Made by a program: the position numbers and the translations under genes. The notes under the pieces were generated by a model. It saw only the letters and a program-made list of their open reading frames with translations. It did not search any database and was not told the origin of the DNA. Below, piece by piece: positions 55,402-64,000 of a DNA stretch of 64,000 nucleotides. Positions within the stretch are counted from its first letter, which is position 1, and each line of letters begins with the position of its first letter. The DNA is from Candidatus Mycobacterium wuenschmannii (GTDB lineage Bacteria > Actinomycetota > Actinomycetes > Mycobacteriales > Mycobacteriaceae), in contig NZ_CP126981.1 of NCBI RefSeq assembly GCF_030252325.1, forward strand, positions 992,001 to 1,056,000. Reading direction: 5' to 3'.

Positions 55402-55746
55402 TTAACCGGCTTTGACGTAGTGGTAGTTGACAGGCGCTTCCAGGAACTGTGATGTCCACGTGCCCGTCAATGAGTTGTTGTCGATCGTGCGCACATCCCC
55501 GAAGCGGTCGGTCGATGTCCAGGACGCGCCGTCGAGATGGAATGGCAAGTCGTCCTTGACGATTCCCGCGATGTTCTTGCAGCCGACGCCGCACGAGGAG
55601 ACGACCACGTTCAACACCTTCATGTCGGGTTGGTCGGGCGTCGCCTGATAGGCACCATCGGCCAGATCCGCGAAAGCAGGAGCCGCCAGTCCCACCGCAG
55701 CGCCGGTCAGCACGGCCGCGAGGGCGGCCAGCCGCGTGAGCTTCAT
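55402..55746 (-). CDS. Small secreted protein, CGxxC family (copy C)
   Basis: A 114-residue secreted protein with signal peptide KLTRLAALAAVLTGAAVGLA, cleaved near PAFA. The mature part shows LADGAYQATPDQ, SSCGVGC and FHLDGASWTSTDR, the same order as in copies A and B. It converges on copy B with a nine-base gap. A GAAGAG site precedes the ATG. Function unknown. Confidence 0.75.
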   Translation of the reverse strand: MKLTRLAALAAVLTGAAVGLAAPAFADLADGAYQATPDQPDMKVLNVVVSSCGVGCKNIAGIVKDDLPFHLDGASWTSTDRFGDVRTIDNNSLTGTWTSQFLEAPVNYHYVKAG

Positions 55747-55916
55747 ATCTCTTCTCGTTTCTCAGGCGCGACCCTTGCTGGCCGCCTCAGCCGCCACGTT
55801 AACGCGAGAACCGAGCGGCGAAGCCTGGTTTTCATCGGTAAACGGCCTGAATACCGGTCGAGCCGAAGCAACGGCTGGCCCGTATCCTGACATGAGTTTC
55901 GTGGCGAAAGGTTTCA

Positions 55917-56696
55917 GTGGTCGACAACAGAACAGGCGGCGAGCGTCGGCCGGTGCGTAGGGGCGGAGATGGTTCCCTAGGCCCGCAGCGGCGGGAAAAG
56001 CGTCCAGGCCCGCGTAACGGTTCCGACGACGAACACAAGGGGCCGCCGATCCCGCGTGAGATCGAAGCCAAACAGCTGGCACCCGAAATCCGCCGTGAAC
56101 TCATCACTTTGGACAAGGCCAACGCCGACGCGGTGGCCCGCCATCTCGTCGCGGCAGGGGAGTTACTCGACGAAGACCCGGAGGCGGCGCTCAGCCACGC
56201 TCGCGCGGCACGCGCCCGCTCCGGTCGCATCGCCGCCGTGCGCGAGGCCGTCGGCATCGCCGCCTATCAGTGCGGGGATTGGGCACAGGCTATCGCCGAA
56301 CTGCGCGCCGCCCGCCGAATGGGCAGCAAATCGCCGTTGCTTCCGTTGATCGCCGACTGCGAACGGGGGTTGGGCCGTCCGGAACGTGCGCTCGAACTGG
56401 CCCGCGGCGACGAGGCCACCAAACTCGCCGGTGACGAGGCCGACGAAATGCGCATCGTGATCGCAGGCGCGCGCGCCGACCTGGGCCAACTCGAGCAGGC
56501 GCTGACCGTATTGTCCACGCCGCAGCTGGATCCGACCCGCGTCGGCACCATCGCGGCCCGACTGTTCTACGCCTATGCCGAGACACTGCTCGCGCTGGAC
56601 CGCAAAGACGAAGCCCTGCAGTGGTTCCTGCACGCCGCCGAAGCCGACCGCGATGGGGCCACCGACGCGGAGGACCGAGTGAGCGAGCTCGGCTGA
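55917..56696 (+). CDS. Tetratricopeptide-repeat protein, Rv1691-like
   Basis: A 259-residue cytoplasmic protein. The first 45 residues are Arg/Gly-rich and disordered; from about 55 onward there are helical TPR-like pairs (AEELL/AALSHARAARARSGR, AAYQCGDWAQAIAELRAARR, LFYAYAETLLALDRKDEALQ). It is a likely protein-interaction scaffold. GTG 55917 is used. It starts a probable operon with the phosphatase, separated by one base. Orthologous to Rv1691 by position and type; function not known. Confidence 0.82.
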   Translation: MVDNRTGGERRPVRRGGDGSLGPQRREKRPGPRNGSDDEHKGPPIPREIEAKQLAPEIRRELITLDKANADAVARHLVAAGELLDEDPEAALSHARAARARSGRIAAVREAVGIAAYQCGDWAQAIAELRAARRMGSKSPLLPLIADCERGLGRPERALELARGDEATKLAGDEADEMRIVIAGARADLGQLEQALTVLSTPQLDPTRVGTIAARLFYAYAETLLALDRKDEALQWFLHAAEADRDGATDAEDRVSELG

Positions 56697-56697
56697 C

Positions 56698-57687
56698 GTG
56701 GGAACGCTTGCGCAGGAACATGATTGCCTGCTCCTCGACTTGGACGGCACGGTATTCCGAGGACACGAGCTGACCGAAGGCGCGACCGAGGCGCTGGAAA
56801 AGGCCTCAAGCCGAGCGTTGTTCGTCACCAACAACGCCTCGCGCAGCGCCGCCGAGGTCGCCAAGCATCTGACTGATCTCGGCCTGCAGGCGGACGCCGA
56901 CGACGTCGTCACCAGTGCGCAGAGCGCGGCCCACCTGCTGGCCGACCAGCTCGCAGCGGGCTCGAAAGTGTTGGTCGTCGGCACGGAGTCGCTGGCTGCC
57001 GAAATTTCCGCCGCCGGCCTGGCGCCCGTTCGCAGCTTCGACGACAAGCCCGTCGCTGTCGTGCAGGGCCACTCCCCGGATACCGACTGGGCGATCCTCG
57101 CCGAGGCCGCGCTCGCGATCAGGGCCGGGGCGGTCTGGGTCGCCGCCAACGTCGATGCCACCCTGCCGACTGAACGCGGACTACTGCCCGGCAACGGCTC
57201 GATGGTCGCCGCACTCAAATCGGCGACCGACGCCAAGCCACAGGTCGCGGGCAAGCCCGCACCGACGCTGCTACGAGATGCGTTGGCACGTGGCAACTTT
57301 CGTACGCCGCTAGTCGTCGGCGATCGACTGAACACAGATATCGCGGGCGCCAATGCCGCCGAACTGCCCAGCCTGATGGTGCTGACCGGCGTCAACTCCG
57401 CACCCGACGCGGTCTATGCCATCCCCGAGCAGCGCGCGGCCTTCATCGGCCACGACCTACGTTCGCTGCACCAGGACGCCAAGGAGCTGGCGGTAGGGCC
57501 GCAGCACGCCTGGACGGTCGACGCCGACGGTGGCACCGTGACCGTGACCACCGCGAACGACGACAAGGGCGACGGGCTGTCGATCGTCCGCGCAGTCGCC
57601 GACGCCGTCTGGGCCACTGGGGCGGAAACCGTCAAGGCCGGCGACGACACCGCACACGCGGCCCTAGAACAGTGGTCGTTGACGTAA
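56698..57687 (+). CDS. HAD-IIA glycerol-3-phosphate phosphatase, Rv1692-like
   Basis: A 329-residue HAD phosphatase of the NagD/PGP type. Motif I is LLDLDGTVF with the nucleophilic Asp, motif II LFVTNNAS, motif III Lys in VAGKPAP, and motif IV VVGDRLNTDI. A C2a cap lies between. A C-terminal extension of about 65 residues follows, as in Rv1692, which is characterised as a D-glycerol-3-phosphate phosphatase in polar lipid recycling. GTG 56698 follows the previous stop by one base. Confidence 0.9.
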   Translation: MGTLAQEHDCLLLDLDGTVFRGHELTEGATEALEKASSRALFVTNNASRSAAEVAKHLTDLGLQADADDVVTSAQSAAHLLADQLAAGSKVLVVGTESLAAEISAAGLAPVRSFDDKPVAVVQGHSPDTDWAILAEAALAIRAGAVWVAANVDATLPTERGLLPGNGSMVAALKSATDAKPQVAGKPAPTLLRDALARGNFRTPLVVGDRLNTDIAGANAAELPSLMVLTGVNSAPDAVYAIPEQRAAFIGHDLRSLHQDAKELAVGPQHAWTVDADGGTVTVTTANDDKGDGLSIVRAVADAVWATGAETVKAGDDTAHAALEQWSLT

Positions 57688-57708
57688 ATCCCGTAGCGTA
57701 GAACAACG

Positions 57709-57777
57709 ATGAGTCGCGCCGACGACGATGCAGAGTTACGCGATGAGGAGGAGTGGCGCCATCAGTACCGACCCTGA
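57709..57777 (+). CDS. Possible 22-residue upstream ORF overlapping the Rv1693-like gene
   Basis: ATG 57709 to TGA 57777 encodes MSRADDDAELRDEEEWRHQY plus two residues. It ends 17 bases inside the next gene in another frame. TAGCGT (57693-57698) upstream could serve as a -10. Acidic and very short; it may be a translational coupler or simply chance. Confidence 0.3.
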   Translation: MSRADDDAELRDEEEWRHQYRP

Positions 57778-57937
57778 AGAGATTCGCGCACGGATCGACG
57801 CCATCCTCGCCCAGCTGCCGGATCCCAACAATCCCGACAAAATGCCCGCCGAAGCCGATCTCGAGGAACTCGCGCGCCAGCTGTCCGAGGCACACGACAT
57901 GTTGGTGCAGGCGCTGGAGTCGGCGGAGAAGGCCTGA
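57761..57937 (+). CDS. Small conserved protein, Rv1693-like (probable AUC start)
   Basis: A 58-residue acidic helical protein: STDPEEIRARIDAILAQLPD, then ADLEELARQLSEAHDMLVQA. The same length as I recall for Rv1693 is obtained only by starting at ATC 57761, which has GAGGAGGAG eight bases upstream. The nearest in-frame ATG (57743) lies before that site and has none of its own. It sits five bases before tlyA. The fold is probably a helical hairpin; function unknown. Confidence 0.7.
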   Translation: MSTDPEEIRARIDAILAQLPDPNNPDKMPAEADLEELARQLSEAHDMLVQALESAEKA

Positions 57938-57942
57938 CCGCT

Positions 57943-58752
57943 GTGCCGCGGCGTACCCGTGTTGATGCCGAGCTGGTCCGCCGCGGGCTGGCCCGGTCGC
58001 GCCAGCAGGCCGCGGAATTGATCGGCGCCGGCAAGGTCAGCATCGACGGAATGCCGGCGATCAAGCCGGCCACCGCCGTCACGGTTACTGCGGCGCTCGA
58101 GGTCGCCGACGACGCCGAGCGCAGCTGGGTGTCCCGCGGCGCCCACAAGTTGATCGGGGCCCTCGACACCTTCGGAATCGACGTCGAGGGGCAACGCTGC
58201 CTGGACGCCGGCGCGTCGACCGGCGGATTCACCGAGGTCCTGCTGGATCGTGGCGCGCGCGAGGTCGTCGCGGTCGACGTCGGCTACGGGCAGCTGGCCT
58301 GGTCGCTGCGCTCCGACGACCGAGTGATGGTCATCGAGCGGACCAACGTTCGAGAGCTCACCCCGGAGACGATCAATGGCCGAGCCGACGCGGTCGTCGC
58401 CGACCTGTCGTTCATTTCCCTGGCCACGGTGCTGCCGGCGCTGACTGGATGCGCCTCCCCGGGCGCGGATATCGTTCCCATGGTGAAGCCGCAGTTCGAG
58501 GTGGGAAAAGGCCAGGTTGGAGCCGGTGGTGTGGTCCACAGCCCTGAGTTGCGGACCGGCGCGGTTCTGCACGTTGCCCGTCGCGCGGGCGAGCTTGGCT
58601 GGCAGACCGTCGGGGTTACCCCCAGCCCACTGCCGGGACCGTCTGGCAACGTTGAATACTTCCTGTGGTTACGCGCCGAAACCGATCGGGGTTTGTCTGC
58701 TGATGAGTTGGAGAGTGCGGTCCGCGGTGCTGTCGAGGCGGGTCCACAGTGA
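57943..58752 (+). CDS. tlyA: 16S/23S rRNA 2'-O-methyltransferase TlyA
   Basis: A 269-residue protein with an N-terminal S4 RNA-binding domain ([20 protein letters not shown]) and a C-terminal Rossmann methyltransferase: SAM motif [15 protein letters not shown], and catalytic Lys, Asp and Lys in [16 protein letters not shown] and VKPQFE. In mycobacteria it methylates C1409 of 16S and C1920 of 23S rRNA, and its loss gives capreomycin resistance. GTG 57943; the stop overlaps nadK as GTGA. Confidence 0.95.
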   Translation: MPRRTRVDAELVRRGLARSRQQAAELIGAGKVSIDGMPAIKPATAVTVTAALEVADDAERSWVSRGAHKLIGALDTFGIDVEGQRCLDAGASTGGFTEVLLDRGAREVVAVDVGYGQLAWSLRSDDRVMVIERTNVRELTPETINGRADAVVADLSFISLATVLPALTGCASPGADIVPMVKPQFEVGKGQVGAGGVVHSPELRTGAVLHVARRAGELGWQTVGVTPSPLPGPSGNVEYFLWLRAETDRGLSADELESAVRGAVEAGPQ

Positions 58753-59672
58753 CGAGTGATCGCACCGTCCTGCTGGTGGTCCATACCGGACGCGAAGAGG
58801 CGACCGAGACCGCTCGACGGATCGAAAAAGTGTTGTGCGACAACAACATTGGACTTCGGGTGCTGTCGGCCGAGGCCGTCGACCGTGGGCCCGTGCCGCT
58901 GGGTCCGGATGACGTGCGCGCGTTGGGCGTCGACATCGAACTCACCGACGCCGATCCCGATGCCGCCGACGGCTGCGAGTTGGTCATCGGCCTCGGCGGC
59001 GACGGCACGTTCCTGCGGGCCGCCGAACTGGCACGCAACGCCAACGTGCCGGTGCTCGGCATCAACCTGGGGCGCATCGGCTTCCTCGCCGAAGCAGAAA
59101 CCGAGGCTATCGACAGCGTGCTCGAGCACGTCGTCGCCCGCAGTTACCGTCTCGAGGAGCGCCTGACCCTCGACATCACGGTGCGGGTCAAGGGCGAAGT
59201 CCTGTCGCGGGGATGGGCGCTCAACGAGGCGAGCTTGGAAAAGGGGCCTCGACTCGGGGTGCTGGGCGTGGTTCTCGAGGTCGACGGCCGACCGGTCTCG
59301 ACGTTCGGCTGCGACGGCGTGCTGGTGTCGACGCCGACGGGATCGACGGCCTACGCGTTCTCCGCGGGCGGACCGATCCTGTGGCCTGACCTGGAGGCGC
59401 TGTTGGTCGTGCCGAACAACGCGCACGCACTCTTCGCCCGGCCGATGGTCACCAGTCCCGATGCACGCATTGCCATCGAGATCGAGGCCGACGGACACGA
59501 CGCCCTGGTCTTCTGCGACGGACGCCGCGAGATGCGCGTCCCGGCGGGCGCGCGCCTGGAGGTGCAGCGCTGCGATGCATCGGTGAAGTGGGCCCGGCTG
59601 GATAGCGCGCCGTTCACTGACCGCCTGGTACGCAAGTTCCGGCTGCCGGTCACCGGCTGGCGCGGACGGTAG
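58749..59672 (+). CDS. nadK: NAD kinase
   Basis: A 307-residue kinase making NADP from NAD. It has the GGDG motif in [22 protein letters not shown], and the substrate loop [22 protein letters not shown] segment ([17 protein letters not shown]). The length equals that recalled for Rv1695 (ppnK). GTG 58749 overlaps tlyA, and recN begins three bases after its stop. Confidence 0.96.
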   Translation: MTSDRTVLLVVHTGREEATETARRIEKVLCDNNIGLRVLSAEAVDRGPVPLGPDDVRALGVDIELTDADPDAADGCELVIGLGGDGTFLRAAELARNANVPVLGINLGRIGFLAEAETEAIDSVLEHVVARSYRLEERLTLDITVRVKGEVLSRGWALNEASLEKGPRLGVLGVVLEVDGRPVSTFGCDGVLVSTPTGSTAYAFSAGGPILWPDLEALLVVPNNAHALFARPMVTSPDARIAIEIEADGHDALVFCDGRREMRVPAGARLEVQRCDASVKWARLDSAPFTDRLVRKFRLPVTGWRGR

Positions 59673-59675
59673 CGC

Positions 59676-61448
59676 GTGCTCTCCGAAATTCGGATCGAGT
59701 CGCTAGGCGCGATCAGCGTTGCGACCGCCGAATTCGACAGCGGCTTAACGGTTTTGACCGGCGAAACTGGCACCGGAAAGACGATGGTGGTGACCAGCCT
59801 GCACCTGCTCGGCGGAGCGCGTGCCGACGCCAACCGAGTACGCTCCGGCGCCGAGCGGGCGGTCGTCGAAGGGCGTTTCACCACCGCCGATCTCGACGAC
59901 AGTGCGACGGCGTTGCTCGACGAGTTGCTCGATGGCTCCGGGGCCGAACGCGACGAGGACGGCAGCATCATCGCGCTGCGCTCAGTCAGCCGCGACGGTC
60001 CGTCGCGCGCCTATCTCGGAGGGCGCAGCGTGCCGGCGAAGTCGCTGAGCGGGTTCACCGCCGAATTGCTGACGCTGCACGGCCAGAACGACCAGCTACG
60101 GCTGATGCGCCCCGACGAGCAGCGCGGCGCGCTGGACCGGTTCGCCGGCGTCGACGCCCGGCTGGAGAAGTACCGCAAGATCCGCGACGCTTGGCAGAGC
60201 GCGCGGCGCGACTACATCGACCGCAGCAACCGGGCTCGCGAGCTGGCGCAGGAAGCCGACCGACTCAAGTTCGCTCTCAACGAGATCGACACCGTCGACC
60301 CCGCCGCGGGTGAAGACGACACACTGGTCGGCGACATTCGCCGGCTCTCCGAGCTGGATGCGCTGCGCGAGGCCGCATCCGGCGCGCGCGTCGCGCTGGC
60401 CGGCGCGGGCGATGAGGCCGGCGCGGACCCCACGGCTCAGATCGCCTCCGCGGCGGACTGCCTCGCGCGCGCAAAGACGTCCCTGGAGTCCACCGACGAC
60501 ACGACGTTGCGGGCGCTGGCCACCCAGCTCGAGGAAGCCCTCACCGTGGTCGGCGACGCCTCGCGCGAACTCGGTGGATATCTGAGCGAATTACCCTCGG
60601 ACGCCAGCACTTTGGATGGCAAGCTGGCCAGGCAGGCGGAGTTACGCACCCTCACCCGCAAGTACGCCGCCGATATCGACGGCGTCTTGGCGTGGGCCCG
60701 TGAGGCCCGCGACCGGCTCGCCCAGCTGGACGTCTCAGAGGAGGCGCTGGCCGGCCTCCAACGACGAGTCGACGAATTGGCTGTCGAATTGGCCGGTGCG
60801 GCAGGGGAACTCAGCAAAGCGCGAACCGGCGCCGCCAAGAAGCTCGCCAAGGAAGTCACCGCGGAGCTATCCGGCCTCGCGATGGCCGACGCCGAGTTCA
60901 CCATCACCGTGTCGACAATGCCGGCCACCGCCGACGATCCCGCGGCGCTGCCGCTGGCCTCCGGGGAGCAGGCGCACGCCGGCGGCGACGGCGTCGACCT
61001 GGTCGAGTTCGGCTTCGCCGCGCACCGGGGGATGACGGTGTTACCCCTGGCCAAGAGTGCCTCCGGCGGTGAGCTGTCGCGCGTGATGCTGGCCCTGGAA
61101 GTCGTCCTGGCCGCCTCGACCACCGGCACCACAATGGTGTTCGACGAGGTGGACGCCGGCGTCGGCGGCCGGGCCGCGGTGCAGATCGGCAAACGGCTGG
61201 CGCGGCTGGCCCACAACCGACAGGTCATTGTCGTGACGCACCTGCCCCAGGTTGCGGCTTACGCCGACACCCATCTCATGGTCGACACCAACGGCAAGAA
61301 CGGGGCCAGCGGTGTCCGGCGGCTCGAGGGCGACGACCGCGTCGCCGAACTCGCCAGAATGCTGGCCGGACTGGGCGATTCGGACACCGCCCGCGCCCAC
61401 GCCCGCGAGCTGCTCGACGCCGCAGACTGTGACCGTATTGCGACCTAA
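59676..61448 (+). CDS. recN: DNA repair protein RecN
   Basis: A 590-residue SMC-like ATPase for double-strand-break repair. Walker A GETGTGKT lies near residue 30; a long coiled-coil middle (about 150-460) follows; the C-terminal half has signature SASGGELSRVMLALE, Walker B VFDEVDAGVGG and VIVVTHLPQVAAYAD. GTG 59676. It is the last of the tightly packed tlyA-nadK-recN group. No separate damage promoter was seen before it. Confidence 0.96.
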   Translation: MLSEIRIESLGAISVATAEFDSGLTVLTGETGTGKTMVVTSLHLLGGARADANRVRSGAERAVVEGRFTTADLDDSATALLDELLDGSGAERDEDGSIIALRSVSRDGPSRAYLGGRSVPAKSLSGFTAELLTLHGQNDQLRLMRPDEQRGALDRFAGVDARLEKYRKIRDAWQSARRDYIDRSNRARELAQEADRLKFALNEIDTVDPAAGEDDTLVGDIRRLSELDALREAASGARVALAGAGDEAGADPTAQIASAADCLARAKTSLESTDDTTLRALATQLEEALTVVGDASRELGGYLSELPSDASTLDGKLARQAELRTLTRKYAADIDGVLAWAREARDRLAQLDVSEEALAGLQRRVDELAVELAGAAGELSKARTGAAKKLAKEVTAELSGLAMADAEFTITVSTMPATADDPAALPLASGEQAHAGGDGVDLVEFGFAAHRGMTVLPLAKSASGGELSRVMLALEVVLAASTTGTTMVFDEVDAGVGGRAAVQIGKRLARLAHNRQVIVVTHLPQVAAYADTHLMVDTNGKNGASGVRRLEGDDRVAELARMLAGLGDSDTARAHARELLDAADCDRIAT

Positions 61449-61553
61449 AGAGGCGTTTGACGCTGTGACTGGTGTGACACGATGTAACTTCTGAGGCCTT
61501 TGTTACGGCGCGCCTCCCCGCTCAGTCTTGGGTTGACCGACAGAATCGCCTCC

Positions 61554-62747
61554 ATGAGCGTGACCACCACCTTGTCCTCACTGTTGTCCCGCAACACGTC
61601 ACGGCCGGGCGTCTACGGCACGGCACGCGTCGACCGCGATATCGACCGCCTGCTGCGCCGCGTGTGCCCCGGCGACATCGTGGTTCTCGACGTGCTGGAC
61701 CTGGACCGGATCACCGCGGACGCCCTCGTCGACGCCGAGATCGCCGCCGTGGTCAACGCATCCCCGTCCGTGTCGGGCCGCTACCCGAACCTGGGGCCGG
61801 AGGTGCTGCTGGCCAACGGCGTCACGCTGATCGACGAGACCGGGACCGATGTCTTCAAAAAGGTGAAGGACGGCTCGAAGGTTCGCCTCTACAACGGCGG
61901 TGTCTACGCCGGTGACCGTCGACTGATCCGCGGTACCGAGCGCACCGACGAAGAAATCGCCACCCTGATGCAGGAAGCCAAGAGCGGGCTCGTATCGCAT
62001 CTGGAAGCGTTCGCGGGCAACACGATTGAGTTCATCCGAAGCGAAAGCCCGCTGCTGATCGACGGCATTGGCATCCCCGACGTCGACATCGAACTGCGCC
62101 GTCGCCACGTCGTGGTCGTGGCCGATGAAGATGACGCCGCCGACGACCTCAAGCGGCTCAAGCCGTTCATCAAGGAATATCAACCGGTGCTGATCGGTGT
62201 CGGCACCGGGGCAGATGTGTTGCGCAAGGCCGGATATCGTCCGCAACTCATCGTCGGGGACCCCAGCAACCTCAGCGACGAAGTGCTCAAGAGCGGCGCT
62301 CAGGTGGTACTGCCGGCCGACGCCGACGGGCACGCGCCGGGACTGGAGCGGATACAAGACCTCGGAGTCGGCGCGATGACGTTCCCGGCGGCGGGATCGC
62401 CGGCCGACCTGGCGCTGTTGCTGGCCGACCACCATGGCGCCGCGCTGCTGGTGACGGCCGGGCACCGCGCCAACATCGAGACATTCTTCGACCGCACCCG
62501 CCAGCACAGCAACCCGTCGACCTTCCTCACCCGGCTCAGGGTGGGAGAGAAGGTCGTCGACGCGAAAGCCGTTGCGACGCTGTACCACAACCGGATCTCC
62601 GGCGGTGCGATCGCACTGCTGATCCTGACGATGCTGTTGTCGGTCATTGCCGCGCTGTGGGTGTCGCGGACCGACACGGTGGTGCTGCACTGGGTCGCGA
62701 CGTACTGGAACCACTTCTTCTTGTGGCTGCAGCACTGGATCCACTAG
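61554..62747 (+). CDS. steA: Cytokinetic ring/cell-separation protein SteA-like, Rv1697
   Basis: A 397-residue protein; ATG 61554 gives the conserved N-terminus (LLSRNTSRPGVYGTARVDRD), while the frame extends upstream to 61500. The body has thiamine pyrophosphokinase-like elements (VDGIG-type IDGIGIPDVD, GVGTGADVLRKAGYRPQLIVGD), and a single membrane helix near residue 355 (GGAIALLILTMLLSVIAALW). Corynebacterial SteA works with SteB in daughter-cell separation. The next gene is the SteB/MctB orthologue. Confidence 0.88.
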   Translation: MSVTTTLSSLLSRNTSRPGVYGTARVDRDIDRLLRRVCPGDIVVLDVLDLDRITADALVDAEIAAVVNASPSVSGRYPNLGPEVLLANGVTLIDETGTDVFKKVKDGSKVRLYNGGVYAGDRRLIRGTERTDEEIATLMQEAKSGLVSHLEAFAGNTIEFIRSESPLLIDGIGIPDVDIELRRRHVVVVADEDDAADDLKRLKPFIKEYQPVLIGVGTGADVLRKAGYRPQLIVGDPSNLSDEVLKSGAQVVLPADADGHAPGLERIQDLGVGAMTFPAAGSPADLALLLADHHGAALLVTAGHRANIETFFDRTRQHSNPSTFLTRLRVGEKVVDAKAVATLYHNRISGGAIALLILTMLLSVIAALWVSRTDTVVLHWVATYWNHFFLWLQHWIH

Positions 62748-62759
62748 GACGGTAGCGAC

Positions 62760-63701
62760 GTGATATCTCTTCGCCAGCATGCGATTTCGTTGGCCGCGGT
62801 GTTCCTGGCCCTGGCGGTGGGAGTCGTACTCGGGTCGGGCTTTCTGTCCAACACGCTGGTCTCCGGGCTGCGCGACGAGACCAAGACGCTGCACAAGCAG
62901 ATCGACGGGCTCAACGGCGACAAGAGCGTTCTGAACGCAAAGATCAACTCCGCCAACGCCTTCGACGCGCAGATGGCCGGCCGGATGGTGCACGACACGC
63001 TGAACGGCAAGTCGCTGGTCATCTTCCGCGCGCCCGACGCCAAAGACGAAGACGTGGACGCGGTGTCGAAGATCGTCGGCCAGGCCGGGGGAGCGGTCAC
63101 CGGGACGGTGACCCTGACGCAGGAGTTCGTCGACGCCAACTCCGCGGAAAAGCTGCACTCGGTGGTCAACTCGTCGGTGCTACCCGCGGGCGCCCAGCTC
63201 AGCACCAAATTGGTCGACCAAGGCTCACAGGCCGGCGACCTGTTGGGCATCGCTCTGCTGATCAACCGTGATCCGGCCGTCCCTCCGGTCGACGACCCGC
63301 AGCGCGACACCGTGCTCGCCGCGCTGCGCGACACCGGCTTCATCGCATTCGGCAGCCAGCACATCGGTGCGGCCAACGGCGCCCTCGTCGTCACTGGCGG
63401 CTCGCTGAACAACGACGCCGGAAATCAGGGCGTCAGCGTCGCCCGGTTCGCGGCCGCGCTCGCACCGCACGGTTCGGGCGTCGTCCTGGCCGGCCGCGAC
63501 GGCTCGTCGGACGGGCCCGCGGCCGTCGGTGTCGCCCGCGCGGACGCCGCCGTGACCCCGGTGATCAGCACCGTCGACGACGTGGACGCGTCGTCTGGCC
63601 GGGTCACCGCGATCCTGGGTGTGGCCGACCTGATCAATGGCGGCCACACCGGTCAGTACGGCACCGGCCACCGCAGCACCAGCCTCACGGTCGCCTCGTA
63701 A
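62760..63701 (+). CDS. mctB: MctB/SteB-like copper transport or cell-separation protein, Rv1698
   Basis: A 313-residue protein with an N-terminal signal or anchor helix (LAAVFLALAVGVVLGSGFLS) followed by a coiled coil (LRDETKTLHKQIDGLNGDKS) and an extracytoplasmic alpha/beta domain. In M. tuberculosis it is linked to copper resistance; in corynebacteria the orthologue SteB partners SteA in cell separation. GTG 62760 lies 12 bases after steA, so the pair is co-transcribed. No Cys or His cluster typical of copper sites is seen. Confidence 0.9.
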   Translation: MISLRQHAISLAAVFLALAVGVVLGSGFLSNTLVSGLRDETKTLHKQIDGLNGDKSVLNAKINSANAFDAQMAGRMVHDTLNGKSLVIFRAPDAKDEDVDAVSKIVGQAGGAVTGTVTLTQEFVDANSAEKLHSVVNSSVLPAGAQLSTKLVDQGSQAGDLLGIALLINRDPAVPPVDDPQRDTVLAALRDTGFIAFGSQHIGAANGALVVTGGSLNNDAGNQGVSVARFAAALAPHGSGVVLAGRDGSSDGPAAVGVARADAAVTPVISTVDDVDASSGRVTAILGVADLINGGHTGQYGTGHRSTSLTVAS

Positions 63702-63906
63702 CGGCTCCAGCCGCTGCGAGTCAGCAGCCCGGGTCGTGGCTCGAGGTTTTCCCGGCCGCGAGTTCTGTTTCGCGTCAGAGGGCGTGTCAGCGACGCGTCG
63801 GCGCACTGTTTGTTAGGGTGAGTTTCCGTGGGTCGGCAGGCCCAAAAGCTGGAAAACAGCCCTCACCAGAGGCTAGCCCTGCGCCGTCATCACGGAGGTC
63901 GCCAAC
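63702..63906 (+). other. Intergenic region upstream of pyrG
   Basis: About 205 bases without a gene. TGTTAGGGT near 63810 may act as a -10 for pyrG. GGAGG at about 63895 is the ribosome binding site. Confidence 0.5.
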
Positions 63907-64000
63907 TTGCGAAAGCATCCGCAGACCGCCACCAAGCATCTCTTCGTCAGCGGCGGGGTCGTGTCGTCGCTCGGTAAGGGACTCACCGCGAGTAGCCTCG
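63907..64000 (+). CDS. pyrG: CTP synthase, N-terminus only (runs off window)
   Basis: From TTG 63907 the frame reads [20 protein letters not shown] followed by [10 protein letters not shown], the conserved N-terminal P-loop region of CTP synthase, which makes CTP from UTP and glutamine. A GGAGG site lies eight bases upstream. Only 31 codons are inside the window. The position after mctB matches Rv1699. Confidence 0.93.
   Translation, partial: MRKHPQTATKHLFVSGGVVSSLGKGLTASSL

Overview
This is chromosomal DNA of a high-GC mycobacterium. The gene order follows the Mycobacterium tuberculosis segment from Rv1635c to Rv1699 (pyrG): capA-like, usp, uvrA, lysX, infC-rpmI-rplT-tsnR, pheST, argCJBDFRGH, an Rv1683-type gene, mpg, tyrS, tlyA-nadK-recN-steA-mctB, pyrG. 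Comparisons with M. tuberculosis are from memory and were not searched. Three features point away from the tuberculosis group. A complete rRNA operon lies just after tyrS, where fast growers keep rrnB. The PE and pks genes of the tuberculosis locus are absent. The 16S helix-18 region is about two bases longer than the slow-grower form I recall, which fits the M. terrae group (Mycolicibacter) best. Species assignment remains an inference.

Region by region. 1-4.3 kb: a partial LAM-capping-type mannosyltransferase, a universal stress protein, and an accessory SDR / NTF2-like / SDR cassette. 4.3-14.2 kb: a metallo-beta-lactamase-fold hydrolase; uvrA behind a RecA-independent damage promoter; a possible HTH_42 DNA glycosylase; an esterase; and lysX. 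14.3-16.7 kb: the infC-rpmI-rplT-tsnR translation operon, with an attenuator-like leader and an AUC start codon. 16.7-25 kb: an MpaB-type oxygenase, a class III cyclase with a rhomboid-like membrane protein, and a Pls/PosA-type single-module synthetase translationally coupled to a short M1 peptidase. 25-28.6 kb: pheST. 28.6-37.1 kb: the complete arginine operon with its own repressor and candidate ARG boxes. 37-41.3 kb: a GGDEF-EAL protein and an intact ABC-F ATPase. 41.5-48.8 kb: a lipase/acyl-CoA synthetase-like fusion, a Trm112-like protein, a TetR-ABC exporter operon, mpg and tyrS. 48.8-54.4 kb: the rrn operon with promoter, boxA leader, 16S, spacer, 23S, 5S and terminator. 54.4-55.7 kb: three small secreted CGxxC paralogues around a perfect 25-bp inverted repeat. 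55.9-64 kb: a TPR protein, glycerol-3-phosphate phosphatase, an Rv1693-like small protein, tlyA, nadK, recN, steA, mctB and the start of pyrG.

The strongest candidates for under-described biology are: the Pls/PosA-like synthetase with its coupled peptidase; the inverted-repeat/CGxxC cluster; the infC leader and the two probable AUC starts; and the HTH_42 protein convergent with uvrA. No CRISPR array, tRNA gene, insertion sequence or prophage was seen.
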